The notes: generated by a model not told the origin, from the sequence alone. A DNA stretch of 64,000 nt from Fictibacillus phosphorivorans (GCF_023715845.1 NZ_JAMBOR010000006.1:1-64000), one strand, 5' to 3'; shown: positions 8,644-16,860, counted from the first letter of the stretch. Made by a program: numbers and translations.

Positions 8644-8682
8644 TCGGCTCACTCTTACCATAAGAGTGGCCGATTTTAGTTT
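8644..8682 (-). terminator. Terminator of pheA
   Basis: AAATCGGCTCACTCTT and AAGAGTGGCCGATTTT form a long stem (loop ACCAT) immediately 3' of pheA. Confidence 0.75.
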
Positions 8683-9505
8683 ATAATTTCGTTGTATTGT
8701 AACTTCCTAAAATTTTCACATCATGTCCATATGCTTCTAAGATTGCAATGGCTTTTGTCATCTTTTCTTCATGCAAACCCATTTGTGTTTCTATAAAAAA
8801 GTGATAAGTCCCTAACTGCTTTTTCGTAGGACGAGACTCAATCCAGGATAGATTGATCGAAAGTGCTGTAAATACATTTAGAATAGATGAGAGTACTCCC
8901 GAATAGTCTTCCGTTGGCGCGATCAACATCATTGTCTTCGTTCGATCTTCCCTCGGTTTTACAGAATCCTTCGTGATTACGACGAACCGCGTGTGGTTGT
9001 TGCTGCAGTCCTGTATCCCGCTTTTCGCAATCTGCAAATCAAACACTTCAGCTGCATATTGGGATGCAATAGCACCAACATCTTTTCTTTCTTGATTCTT
9101 TACCGCTTGAGCGGCTGCAGACGTACTGTTGAACTGCTTGCTCTTCACTTTCGTTTCTCTGATAAAATCACGACATTGGGCAAGCGCTGGAACGATGGAC
9201 CAGACTTCACGCACCTCTTCAAACGATGCTCCCTTTATGGTAAGAAGATGAAGGGAAACCGGGAAAATCAATTCCGCTTCAACAAACAAGTCATACGTTA
9301 AAAGACCATCAGCTGTTATGTTGATCGTTCCTTCTATCGAATTTTCAATTGGGACAATCCCTTTATCTGCCTTACCTTCCCCAACCGCTTCTAATACATC
9401 AACGATGGAATCACTTTTACACCAATCAACATCATCATTTTTAAAATAACGAAAGGCAGCTTCTTCCGAGAAACTTCCTTGAGGACCTAAATATGCTACT
9501 TTCAT
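8681..9505 (-). CDS. pheA: Prephenate dehydratase
   Basis: A 274-residue monofunctional prephenate dehydratase, converting prephenate to phenylpyruvate in phenylalanine synthesis. The N-terminal catalytic domain begins KVAYLGPQGSFSEEA and contains the catalytic NHTRFVVI motif (Thr-Arg-Phe). A C-terminal ACT domain carries the phenylalanine-sensing ESRPTK motif and a GVL-type variant of the GALxxxL loop. ATG 9505 was chosen because the conserved N-terminus starts there; the frame extends 21 codons further upstream without homology. Feedback inhibition by Phe is expected from the ACT domain. It is monocistronic here, unlike the usual thrB-pheA neighbourhoods. Confidence 0.93.
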   Translation of the reverse strand: MKVAYLGPQGSFSEEAAFRYFKNDDVDWCKSDSIVDVLEAVGEGKADKGIVPIENSIEGTINITADGLLTYDLFVEAELIFPVSLHLLTIKGASFEEVREVWSIVPALAQCRDFIRETKVKSKQFNSTSAAAQAVKNQERKDVGAIASQYAAEVFDLQIAKSGIQDCSNNHTRFVVITKDSVKPREDRTKTMMLIAPTEDYSGVLSSILNVFTALSINLSWIESRPTKKQLGTYHFFIETQMGLHEEKMTKAIAILEAYGHDVKILGSYNTTKL

Positions 9506-9615
9506 GTTAGAACACGCCTGCCTTTTTTCTTTTCGTTTCAGTATACATCTATTGATTAAATAGACCAAATGAAATTATGAAAAATCAGTGAATTTATTTA
9601 AAATTTCCTAAAATT

Positions 9616-9652
9616 AAAAAGCCGCATGATCGTGTGATCTGCGACTTTTAAC
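9616..9652 (-). terminator. Terminator of the 9667 gene
   Basis: An imperfect stem, AAAGCCGCATGATC and GATCTGCGACTTTT, sits just after the stop of the small gene at 9667. Confidence 0.6.
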
Positions 9653-9666
9653 TAATTATGACCTAA

Positions 9667-9840
9667 TCATCCTGTATTACTTCGTTCAATGGCATCGTCC
9701 CAACTCGGAAAATAATGAAGTGCATTTCTCATGAGCTGAGGATTGGTTTTCTTCACTTGTTTTTTGTTCAAATTCGAACCTTTTGCCATTAAACCTTGAA
9801 TTTCTGATAAGACTTCTTCTGGGCTCATATTTATTTCCAT
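9667..9840 (-). CDS. Small protein resembling a single homing-endonuclease-associated repeat
   Basis: A 57-residue protein: SPEEVLSEIQGLMAKG, then KKQVKKTNPQLMRNAL, then HYFPSWDDAIERS. The pattern of an acidic helix, a short basic segment and a terminal FPSWDDAI resembles the HEAR repeats (ending FGSWneAl) that flank HNH nucleases in phages, but here it is alone. ATG 9840 has GGAGG eight bases upstream; the 12-residue extension upstream is untranslated. If the resemblance holds it may bind DNA. Confidence 0.7.
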   Translation of the reverse strand: MEINMSPEEVLSEIQGLMAKGSNLNKKQVKKTNPQLMRNALHYFPSWDDAIERSNTG

Positions 9841-10091
9841 AGATACGCCTCCTTTAGTTGTCTTATCTACATTCATTCACAACTTGCGTGGATCATATAC
9901 CTTATTTATTTGATTTTGTTACTGATTTTTCACTTTTAGTGCGACCCAAACCTCGGCTACAGATTAGGCCATATTACTTGAGAGCTTGACTGCTTATGCT
10001 TCTAAACCAAGGGGCATTGGTGCTTTTCATATGATTAACCTCCAAAAAAATCACAGAAATCGTGTCTGCGAATCAATAAAAGCTTAGTCGT

Positions 10092-10250
10092 TTCACGGTA
10101 CGTGTTTTTTTATTTATTACACGTTCGCTCAAAAACCCTCGAGTTTCGCTCAAGATTACTTATCTACGCTCAAAATTAGCCACGAACGCTCTAAACTGTC
10201 GGGTACCGCTCAAAATGCCCTCCGTTTCGCTCAAAATGAGCTATTCTAAT
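10092..10250. repeat. Periodic CGCTC element, copy A
   Basis: Begins TTTCACGGTACGTGTTTTTTTA (written here in two parts: TTTCACGGTACGTG, then a T run), continues ATTACACGTT, then six CGCTC boxes at 10126, 10147, 10167, 10187, 10207 and 10228 (spacing 21, 20, 20, 20, 21). Units have the form TTCGCTCAAAAT plus about nine variable bases. The CGTGT/ACACG arms before the boxes can pair. The rest of the 9841-10284 gap shows no gene. Confidence 0.8.
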
Positions 10251-10284
10251 AAATTCAAGCCCCTTCAGGGACCTAAAATTAACA

Positions 10285-11196
10285 CTAAATCACCTCTAAA
10301 CCACTTTGCCTACACAATTCCTGAAAAATTTCGATGGTACCAAAGAATTTTTCATTAAAATTCCCGTCTTCAACCGTCCAGCATGTGGATAACACCGCAT
10401 GTGAGAATCCTCTTAGCAAGACTCTCTCTTTAACCAAATCCAGTTCTTCCACAAAAATATGGATACGTTTCTCAATGATTTCTTTTTGATTCGTCTCAGG
10501 CAAATTGTTCAACAGATACTGAATCACATCGTACTCACGGTCCCCGATCAACCCCTTCGGATCAATAGCCATCCATGAATGACCGTTTTTCAATATATTA
10601 TAATGATGCAGATCTCCGTGCAGAAGATAAGGCTCTTGAATTTCACGGTTAAGCTGTTTAAAAACTTTTAGCGCAGTACAAATCAATTCACTCGAGATCG
10701 GACCGAATCCATGTGTATGCTGTCGCGCGATCCTCTTCAAACTGTTTTCCCTATCCATTACGGTTTCTATGTCCGAATGGTGAGATGCTGTTACCCACAG
10801 TGACTTCATGATGTGAGAGGCGATACGTGCAGCTTCTTCCTCATCCTCTACTTCCGCGAGTGTATAGCCTGGTCTTAACCGTTCAAGAAGCATAACTCCC
10901 TGATCTTGGTCATATTCCAATAACTTGACCATGCCACTCCCTTTCATTCTTTTAAGAACCTCTAATTCTCTACGAAACTCTTTATCAGATAGAACAGCTT
11001 TCACGACAACTTCTTCCCTGTTTTTTCGAGTTGCTGGAGCGACAAAATTAAACGACAAATCAAACGGTTCATGAATAGAAAGCCCCCACTTCTGTTCGAA
11101 AAGAGCCATTTGGTTACCAAAATTACAGAGCCACTCTTCTGCTCTTTCTTTATGAATATGTTTTAAGGTTTGTATAAATCGGTCTGGTAGTCTCAT
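10285..11196 (-). CDS. Aminoglycoside/hydroxyurea-type phosphotransferase
   Basis: A 303-residue kinase-like phosphotransferase resembling the APH(6)/hydroxyurea-kinase family. An N-lobe lysine lies in EEVVVKAVLSDKEFRRELEVL, and the catalytic loop LLHGDLHHYNIL is followed by the metal-binding AIDPKGLIGDREYDV (DPKG is typical of this subgroup). ATG 11196, with GGAG seven bases before it, is preferred over ATG 11208. It lies 23 bases after the TPR gene, which suggests one operon with the two upstream genes. Whether it confers streptomycin resistance cannot be told; many chromosomal homologues do not. Confidence 0.8.
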   Translation of the reverse strand: MRLPDRFIQTLKHIHKERAEEWLCNFGNQMALFEQKWGLSIHEPFDLSFNFVAPATRKNREEVVVKAVLSDKEFRRELEVLKRMKGSGMVKLLEYDQDQGVMLLERLRPGYTLAEVEDEEEAARIASHIMKSLWVTASHHSDIETVMDRENSLKRIARQHTHGFGPISSELICTALKVFKQLNREIQEPYLLHGDLHHYNILKNGHSWMAIDPKGLIGDREYDVIQYLLNNLPETNQKEIIEKRIHIFVEELDLVKERVLLRGFSHAVLSTCWTVEDGNFNEKFFGTIEIFQELCRQSGLEVI

Positions 11197-11219
11197 TGTT
11201 CGCTCCATAATAAAAGAAT

Positions 11220-11741
11220 CTAATCATCCCACGTCTCATCCAAATGTTGAGCATAAAAGGTAATTCCTTTTTTAAAATATTGAAGCTTTTCATCATTCGT
11301 AGTCTCCATCAGGTTCATTAACGCGATCTCCATGGCTTCTTTGTATCTTCCTTTATTATAGAGAGCTATGGAATAAAAAATTTGCAGACCCCGGTGATCA
11401 GGGAAATGCGTTACACCCTTATGAAGAGTCTCAACTGCCTTATCATATTGACCTAATAGACGGTATGAACTGCCAAGTCCAAGTAAGCATCGCTCTAAAT
11501 CCGAGCCTGAAAGCCCTTGATCGATCGCTTTTACATAGTAAGTGATAGCTTCCTTCGTAAATCCAGAATTATCATGTGCTATCCCGATCTGATAGTTGAT
11601 TTCGGCGTTTTGGGGATCTTCCTCTGACATTTTAATCAATTGGGTGCGCGCCTCATTCAAGATCACCATATCCTGCTTTGCACGTCCCTCTTCACGTAAC
11701 GCGATGGTTTCATCCAATCTTTCACGTAAGCTTTGATTCAT
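11220..11741 (-). CDS. Tetratricopeptide-repeat protein
   Basis: A 173-residue all-helical protein with at least three TPR units, seen as INYQIGIAHDNSGFTKEAITYYVKAI, LGLGSSYRLLGQYDKAVETLHKG and IFYSIALYNKGRYKEAMEIAL (each with the G/A-Y-A pattern). TPRs mediate protein contacts. ATG 11741 has GGAGAGG upstream; the earlier ATG at 11762 includes that site and is less likely. It sits between a P-loop kinase and an APH-like kinase on the same strand. Confidence 0.8.
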   Translation of the reverse strand: MNQSLRERLDETIALREEGRAKQDMVILNEARTQLIKMSEEDPQNAEINYQIGIAHDNSGFTKEAITYYVKAIDQGLSGSDLERCLLGLGSSYRLLGQYDKAVETLHKGVTHFPDHRGLQIFYSIALYNKGRYKEAMEIALMNLMETTNDEKLQYFKKGITFYAQHLDETWDD

Positions 11742-11774
11742 TTTGAATCCTCTCCTCTTCATTTCAATAACCCA

Positions 11775-12335
11775 TTAAAGATTAAAATGCTCTTTTATTT
11801 GTAAAGCTACTTCTTCCGGACTCAAATCGTTGTTATTGATACGCAAGTAATTCTCTTTATTAATTTCGCCTTCCAATGAGTTCATCCTGTATCTATCCAT
11901 TGAAGTTTTCAAATCATTTTCCGACCATTCAATATTTCGTTTCGATGGTTTGTGTTCCAATCGATGAGGGGTCTTGTTTCGTTTCAGCCTCTCATCCAAG
12001 TCCGACTCCAGTTCAACAAAAAAGATGTCTGCTCCTTTCTCTTCAAAAATCTCGCAAACATCCTCAACAAACTTCCCATCAGACTCAAAATTGAATGCCC
12101 ATACAAATGTGAAGATCATTCCATATTGATCACTTTGGGCAAATTGTTTAAATATCTCTTTACGAAACAGTTGGACGAGACGTTTTCCCTCTTTTGATCC
12201 ATAATCAAAAAACTTAGTCACAAGATCGATCGTCATATGGTTATGAAAGAGTTTCAGTTCCGTAACCTTCTCTAACTCATGCCCCACCGTCATCTTTCCA
12301 ACCGCCTGAGGACCGAATAATAGAACAAGCTTCAA
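11775..12335 (-). CDS. P-loop kinase-like protein
   Basis: A 186-residue protein with an N-terminal Walker A, LLFGPQAVGKMTVG (residues 5-18), an FHNHMTIDL segment, and a C-terminal lid-like region rich in Arg/Lys (DERLKRNKTPHRLEHKPSKR). Its size resembles shikimate/adenylate-kinase-like nucleoside or small-molecule kinases, but the substrate is unknown. A TTG start at 12335 has GGGGG eight bases upstream. It is the first gene of a probable three-gene unit with the TPR and APH-like proteins. Confidence 0.75.
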   Translation of the reverse strand: MKLVLLFGPQAVGKMTVGHELEKVTELKLFHNHMTIDLVTKFFDYGSKEGKRLVQLFRKEIFKQFAQSDQYGMIFTFVWAFNFESDGKFVEDVCEIFEEKGADIFFVELESDLDERLKRNKTPHRLEHKPSKRNIEWSENDLKTSMDRYRMNSLEGEINKENYLRINNNDLSPEEVALQIKEHFNL

Positions 12336-12555
12336 GATGCATCCCCCTTTTTTTAAAAAAACTGCTCTCCATCAATTAATCTTTTATAGGTTTTTTTTAC
12401 GTTTTTTTCATTATATCAGCCCTAATTGTTCTTGCTGCACAAAGATCTACTAATACATTTACTCGTGACAAAATCATCCCTCAATTAAACAATCCCTGTT
12501 ACTCAAATCTCTTATTTTCACTCAAAAATGGAGAAAACGTTATCAAAATAGCAGG

Positions 12556-12599
12556 ATCACACATCTCTCACACAACCCTCACAAAACGTTCACAAAACT
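12556..12599. promoter_or_regulatory. Four tandem 11-bp boxes upstream of ctaB
   Basis: Units ATCACACATCT, CTCACACAACC, CTCACAAAACG and TTCACAAAACT follow each other with no gap (12556, 12567, 12578, 12589). The TCACA core every 11 bp equals the known layout of B. subtilis PhoP boxes (TTHACA, 5-base spacer), and TTCACAAA also resembles the inverse of the ResD site TTTGTGAA. Both regulators are known to act on cta genes. The remaining 12336-12711 gap has no gene. Confidence 0.55.
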
Positions 12600-12711
12600 C
12601 TTTTGTAATGTGCTCATTGATGTTCTATCATTTGTACTGTATTTAGATTTAGTGCTTTAATAGAGATGTATTTAAGGTTACAATAAATTGGTTAACCTAT
12701 AGAGATAATAG

Positions 12712-13641
12712 ATGAAGATGGTGTCTTATATAATGGAAAGAACTTTGGAAAAACAAAAAATGTCAGCCGTCCTTGGCCAAACGATCAAAACAGGGATTAT
12801 TAAATCTAATCTTGTGCCGATGTTTGCTGGATTGACGCTGGCTATATATACGTATGATATCGACCCTAGTGAAAAGGTGTTAGATACGCTGTTTGCTCTA
12901 ATCGGTTCCTTTCTCGTGATTGGGGCTGCCGGAACTTTTAACAACATCTATGACCGGGATATCGATGCGATTATGGAACGAACCAAGGGAAGACCTACTG
13001 TTACCGGCGAAATCAACATTCAGTCGGCATTATGGCTCGGCATCCTAATGGCGGTTCTAGGCATCGTCGCCCTTGCGTTTACAACCCCGCTTGCTGCAGT
13101 GTTAGGATTTCTAGGTCTCTTCTTTTACGTTGTACCGTATACGATGTTAACGAAAAGAAGAACGATTTATAACACGGAAGTTGGCTCTATATCGGGCGCT
13201 ATGCCACCGCTAATTGGTTGGGCAGCCATGACCGGAACCCTTGAACATCCTGCTATCGCTGCATTATTCATCATTCAAGTGATCTGGCAGATGCCTCACT
13301 TTTATGCGATCGCGATACGCCGGCATGACGAATACAAAGCCGCTCGAATTCCAATGCTTCCTGTTGTAAAAGGGGTTAGAAGAACGTATATCCAGACCAA
13401 CGTTTACTTAGTGCTTTTGAGCTTAACAAGTTTTCTTTTCTTGCCGCTAAGCTTAGGTCTAACACTAGTTGCTCTTTTAATGAATGTTGGCTGGCTCGTA
13501 CTAAGTATCTACGGCTATAAGAAAAATAAGGATTCAGAGAAATGGGCGAAACTTCTTTTCATCTACTCCCTGATCCATATGACCATTCTGTTTTCGACGG
13601 TCATCGTATACTCTCTCGTTGGGATTTTCATTCTTAAATAA
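12712..13641 (+). CDS. ctaB: Protoheme IX farnesyltransferase (heme O synthase)
   Basis: A 309-residue UbiA-family membrane protein with about eight to nine helices that adds a farnesyl group to heme b, giving heme O for heme-copper oxidases. The first substrate-binding motif NNIYDRDIDAIMERTKGRP (about residues 78-96) is present, as is MPHFYAIAIRRHDEYKAARIPMLP around residues 195-218. No other cta gene is adjacent, so this may be the stand-alone paralogue that B. subtilis calls ctaO. Several ATG codons (12712, 12718, 12733) compete and none has a strong ribosome site, so the start is uncertain. Confidence 0.9.
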   Translation: MKMVSYIMERTLEKQKMSAVLGQTIKTGIIKSNLVPMFAGLTLAIYTYDIDPSEKVLDTLFALIGSFLVIGAAGTFNNIYDRDIDAIMERTKGRPTVTGEINIQSALWLGILMAVLGIVALAFTTPLAAVLGFLGLFFYVVPYTMLTKRRTIYNTEVGSISGAMPPLIGWAAMTGTLEHPAIAALFIIQVIWQMPHFYAIAIRRHDEYKAARIPMLPVVKGVRRTYIQTNVYLVLLSLTSFLFLPLSLGLTLVALLMNVGWLVLSIYGYKKNKDSEKWAKLLFIYSLIHMTILFSTVIVYSLVGIFILK

Positions 13642-13679
13642 AATAAAAGAACATAAATTAGCAATCGAAAAAGACTGCA

Positions 13680-13734
13680 ATTGAACTGCACCCCAATTGT
13701 TAGACACAACTAACAATTGGAGGTGCAGTTCAAT
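13680..13734. repeat. 55-bp near-perfect inverted repeat after ctaB
   Basis: ATTGAACTGCACC-CCAATTGTTAG, loop ACACAA, then CTAACAATTGG-A-GGTGCAGTTCAAT: a 24-bp stem with one bulged base. A T run follows, so it can terminate ctaB. The arm sequence is reminiscent of IS3-family terminal repeats placed back to back. It may be a tiny MITE-like relic serving as terminator. Confidence 0.7.
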
Positions 13735-13786
13735 TTTTCACAGTGCTTTTTTCCTTTCTAGAAAACAACTAGTATCAACAATCTAA

Positions 13787-14596
13787 CTAGTTCAATTGTT
13801 TTTTATCGGTATAAAGATGACCAGTTATCCCCTCATTACTTCCCTTCACCCGCTTTAATGTAGCAACGATCAGAAAACTGACGATCACTAACAAAAGCCA
13901 AGAACTCACTTTTCCGAGAGGAACGAGACTCCAAGTTTCCGTTTGGTTCGGGTATTTCCAAGCGCCAAAGAATGTCGCAATATTTTCAGCGATCCATATA
14001 AAAAAACCGATCAGTACAAAAGAAAGTGCGAGCGGCATGCGGTACCGGGTTCCATTCACCTTGTATGTCACCCATGATTGCCAAAAGACGATAATGACGA
14101 GCGCAGATAACCACCAGCGTATGTCCATCCAAAAATGGTGAATGAAAAAGTTTAAATAAATCGCAGAAGCAAGCGGCACAACCATCCAAAACGGCGGCCA
14201 CTTTACCAGTTCAACATCCAACCTTCTCCACGCCTGACATAGATAACTCGCAACACTGGCATACATGAATCCGCTGTACAAGGGCACCCCAGCTATTTTG
14301 GAATACCCTTCCTCTGGGTAAGACCATGAACCCATGTGCACTTTAAAAAGTTCAAGAGCCAGACCGATTAAGTGGAACAATGTGATCACCTTCAATTCAT
14401 CCCTTGTTTCGAGACCTGAACGCACCATCACCCATTGCATCAAAAGACAGATGATGAGCAACCAGTCATACCGTGGCAAAATTGGCAGCTTTACGATCTG
14501 TGTCACTGCGAGTGAAGTGAAGATTACGACAGGAAACAAACAGGAGAGTGCCTGCTCCCAACCAAAATAAACGAGCTGCTGCTTCAAAGCTCTCAT
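13787..14596 (-). CDS. DUF817 family integral membrane protein
   Basis: A 269-residue protein with about eight hydrophobic segments, tryptophan-rich, including KVHMGSWSYPEEGYSKIAGVPLYSGFMY and FWIWIAENIATFFGAWKYPNQ-type motifs (the latter at about residues 205-225). This is the DUF817 family, whose function is unknown. It is probably monocistronic: the next minus-strand gene ends at 14630, 33 bases upstream of its start. Confidence 0.85.
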   Translation of the reverse strand: MRALKQQLVYFGWEQALSCLFPVVIFTSLAVTQIVKLPILPRYDWLLIICLLMQWVMVRSGLETRDELKVITLFHLIGLALELFKVHMGSWSYPEEGYSKIAGVPLYSGFMYASVASYLCQAWRRLDVELVKWPPFWMVVPLASAIYLNFFIHHFWMDIRWWLSALVIIVFWQSWVTYKVNGTRYRMPLALSFVLIGFFIWIAENIATFFGAWKYPNQTETWSLVPLGKVSSWLLLVIVSFLIVATLKRVKGSNEGITGHLYTDKKQLN

Positions 14597-14629
14597 AGTT
14601 CATGCCTCCGCACTATTTTTAGGACAAAC

Positions 14630-14848
14630 CTACTGGCTGTCTTCGTCACTTTTGTATTCTAAAAGATCACCTGGCTGACAATCTAACGCTTTACAGATCG
14701 CATCCAACGTAGATATACGGATCGCTTTTGCTTTTCCGTTTTTTAAGATTGAAAGATTAGCCATTGTAATGCCAACCTTATCCGAAAGTTCGGTTACACT
14801 CATTTTTCGTTTCGCCAGCATCACATCGATATTGATTATAATCGCCAT
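14630..14848 (-). CDS. Small Xre/Cro-type HTH regulator, YozG-like
   Basis: A 72-residue protein that is a single helix-turn-helix domain. It starts IIINIDVMLAKRKMSVTELSDKVG, has the recognition helix in TMANLSILKNGKAKAIRIS, and ends with LDAICKALDCQPGDLLEY. It matches the small YozG/YvaO group. It sits nine bases after a DUF2975 membrane protein gene, the usual partner of this regulator type (B. subtilis yoaS-yozG), so it probably autoregulates the pair. Confidence 0.85.
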   Translation of the reverse strand: MAIIINIDVMLAKRKMSVTELSDKVGITMANLSILKNGKAKAIRISTLDAICKALDCQPGDLLEYKSDEDSQ

Positions 14849-14857
14849 GTTTTCACC

Positions 14858-15337
14858 TCAGACCGTTAAATCATTTTCCGATTTGATATCGATCGCATTT
14901 TTTAATAGCTTTTGAAGGACAGCCGCAAAGACTGCGATCACCGTGCTGCCAAAAATGATGACCATCCCGATCACGATAATTCCAGGCGCATCATCAGCCT
15001 CTCCTATCAGATAGATGAGAGGCAAACATAAAACGAACAGCCCGCTGATCCAGATCGCACAGTATTTGATATTCTGTATTGATTTCACAGATAACTCCGA
15101 GAAAGCTTCGTTCTTATCGATATACGTTAAAAGCTTATACGTCTGATAAAGAGCTGCAAAATATGCGATAGCTGATGCATACAACCCGACCATAAAAGGA
15201 TATTGCCAAAAGTCTAGCGTTGGGTTTAATTCCGCAAAGAACGCTGCGATCTCAGGCACAATAAAGATACATAATGCAAGAACAGGAAGTCCCATAAGAA
15301 AAAGAGTGAATTTCAAAAAGAATGTTTCTCGTTTCAT
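14858..15337 (-). CDS. DUF2975 family membrane protein, YoaS-like
   Basis: A 159-residue protein with four predicted membrane helices (about 10-30, 45-65, 90-112 and 122-145), typical of DUF2975. The ATG at 15337 follows GAGGTG with normal spacing. The paired Xre regulator nine bases downstream is the conserved arrangement for this family. The molecular role is unknown. Confidence 0.85.
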   Translation of the reverse strand: MKRETFFLKFTLFLMGLPVLALCIFIVPEIAAFFAELNPTLDFWQYPFMVGLYASAIAYFAALYQTYKLLTYIDKNEAFSELSVKSIQNIKYCAIWISGLFVLCLPLIYLIGEADDAPGIIVIGMVIIFGSTVIAVFAAVLQKLLKNAIDIKSENDLTV

Positions 15338-15507
15338 CACCAAGCACCTCACCTATTTAATACTCACATTCTAATATAAAATTTATCGTTTTACAATAAA
15401 TGATTATTGTTTTTTATTATATTATTATCGAATATAAGATATGTAATGATTTTATAAAAAAAGACTGCTCAGCGGCAGTCTTTCTTTCGATAGATCCCAA
15501 TTCAATT

Positions 15508-15660
15508 TCACGGTACGTGTTTTTTTATTCTGTTACACGTTCGCTCAATATGACCCAATTTTCGCTCAAAAACTTCGAGTATCGCTCAGAATCGCCGAGC
15601 TACGCTCAACATTCCATAGCTTCGCTCAGAAAGGATAGACTTTCGCGCAAAAGTACTTTA
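15508..15660. repeat. Periodic CGCTC element, copy B
   Basis: The opening TTTCACGGTACGTG, T run and TGTTACACGTT matches copies A and C. Boxes CGCTC/CGCGC stand at 15542, 15563, 15583, 15603, 15623 and 15644 (spacing 21, 20, 20, 20, 21). Apparent small frames through it are artefacts of the repeat. Confidence 0.8.
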
Positions 15661-15785
15661 TTCAGTCTAACTTAGCACTAAAAACAGCTTGATAGGCAGC
15701 CGTTTTGCTTGGAATCTTACAAAGTGCGTAGTCCATCTGGTTTTGATCCATCAAAACGGCCTTTATTCTCTTGTTTTACATAAAA
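15661..15785. repeat. Conserved 3' extension shared by copies B and C
   Basis: CTTAGCACTAAAAACAGCTT and GATAGGCAGCCGTTTT here correspond to CTTAGCACTAACAACTGCTT and GATAGGAGGTCATTTT at 26575-26612. Both end with the palindrome GTTTTGAT-CC/TC-ATCAAAAC (15740-15757; 26646-26663). Copy A lacks this part. Confidence 0.65.
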
Positions 15786-15824
15786 AAGGGGCTGTAACTC
15801 AAAAAACTTTTGAGTCAGCCCCTA
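15786..15824 (-). terminator. Terminator of the nucleosidase gene
   Basis: AGGGGCTG-AACTCAAAA and TTTTGAGT-CAGCCCCT form a stem directly 3' of the gene ending at 15835. A matching hairpin ends the BCCT gene at 26692-26737. Confidence 0.75.
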
Positions 15825-15834
15825 AAATCACTTT

Positions 15835-16713
15835 TTATTTACTTTTTTTCTTTGCGATATACTCTTTGACTACTTCGTACACATAATCTTGATTCGCTGC
15901 TGCTGTCGTTGGATCGTATGCTCCGCCGTTCGTTTTGTTGTTTGATAGCACGCGGATTCCTAGGAATGGTACATCATACGATTTAGAGATCTGTGCCGCA
16001 GATGCCCCTTCCATCTCTTCAACAGAAGTTCCGAAGTTCTCATGGAACCACTTGATACGGTCCACTTCATTATTCCATACGTCTGCAGAACCGATCGTTC
16101 CTTCTATTACTTTACCTTTTGTGTACTTGTCTTTCACCGCATTTGCTGCTGCAAGCAATTCTTTGTCACCTTCAAAATAACGAGCTTTCTCAGCATCCGG
16201 ATCTTCCCCAGCGCTTCCTTCTGAAGCCATCAAGTCCATCGGAATCCAAGAAGTAGGTTTGATACCCTCATTCTCTTCAAGATGAGGCGTTTTTAATGAA
16301 CCTAGATTTACAGTTTGCTTTCCAAGTACAACATCAAAAACATTTAAGCTTGGATCATGTCCACCAGATGTTCCTTGGTTGATGATTGCTGCTGGTTTAT
16401 ATTTTTCAATCGCAATAGCAGTAGCTGCTGCTGTGTTCTCCATGCCTTTTCCAGTCTTCGCTACGATTACAGGATAGTTGTCTAGTTTCCCTTTATAGAA
16501 TACAAAGCTACCAGATTTCTCAACTTTCACATGATCGAGACGCTTTGCAAAGTTCTCAGCTTCAATCGGCATTGGCCCTTGGATAATAATAGGCTTTCTC
16601 GGCTTTTCTTTCCCTAAAGCGTGATCTGATAAGTTAATACCCGCAATTGCAGATACAAATAATACAGCGATAATTGCAAGTACTGTGTATTTTTTCCCCA
16701 TTCGTTTCATCAT
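15835..16713 (-). CDS. Exported nucleosidase of the MTAN/purine phosphorylase fold
   Basis: A 292-residue protein with an N-terminal signal or anchor (KKYTVLAIIAVLFVSAIAGI, about residues 7-26) followed by a phosphorylase/nucleosidase domain: IIIQGPMPIEAE at the N-end, VAKTGKGMENTAAATAIAIEKYKP, INQGTSGGHDPSLNVFDVV, and the substrate motif VEEMEGASAAQISKSYDVPFLGIRVLSN with the conserved Met-Glu-Gly-Ala. Cytosolic MTA/SAH nucleosidases are about 230 residues and lack a signal, so this acts outside the membrane. A purine riboswitch upstream implies a role in freeing purine bases from external nucleosides. GGAGGAG lies eight bases before ATG 16713. Confidence 0.85.
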   Translation of the reverse strand: MMKRMGKKYTVLAIIAVLFVSAIAGINLSDHALGKEKPRKPIIIQGPMPIEAENFAKRLDHVKVEKSGSFVFYKGKLDNYPVIVAKTGKGMENTAAATAIAIEKYKPAAIINQGTSGGHDPSLNVFDVVLGKQTVNLGSLKTPHLEENEGIKPTSWIPMDLMASEGSAGEDPDAEKARYFEGDKELLAAANAVKDKYTKGKVIEGTIGSADVWNNEVDRIKWFHENFGTSVEEMEGASAAQISKSYDVPFLGIRVLSNNKTNGGAYDPTTAAANQDYVYEVVKEYIAKKKSK

Positions 16714-16759
16714 CGTTGCTTCTCCTCCGTTGTCATGAACTACTCATATTCTGCTCAAA

Positions 16760-16797
16760 CAAAAAGTCTAGAGTAAGTGAATCCACCTCTAGACTAC
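16760..16797 (-). terminator. Riboswitch expression-platform terminator
   Basis: On the minus strand AGTCTAGAG pairs with CTCTAGACT and is followed by TTTTTGTTT. It lies between the purine aptamer and the nucleosidase start, as expected for transcription attenuation by a purine riboswitch. Confidence 0.75.
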
Positions 16798-16860
16798 GGG
16801 AGTTAAAGTAAAGAAATAGGGTTTGCCATACCAAAATAAAGCAGTTTCCCCGCACTTCAA

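Noticed and set aside
10092-10250. CRISPR-like array
   Set aside because: Repeat units are degenerate, only about 20 bases apart, without spacers of constant length, and no cas gene is present. The same holds for the copies at 15.5, 26.4 and 41.2 kb.
10285-11196. Confident streptomycin-resistance gene
   Set aside because: The family match does not give substrate; chromosomal context without other mobile resistance genes does not support it.
13787-14600. Overlapping frames on the other strand and in other frames (for example 13986-14201)
   Set aside because: They are shadows of the DUF817 gene with no start site or protein-like composition.
15400-15886. Small plus-strand reading frames before the nucleosidase terminator
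   Set aside because: They run through repeat copy B and its extension and have no ribosome sites.
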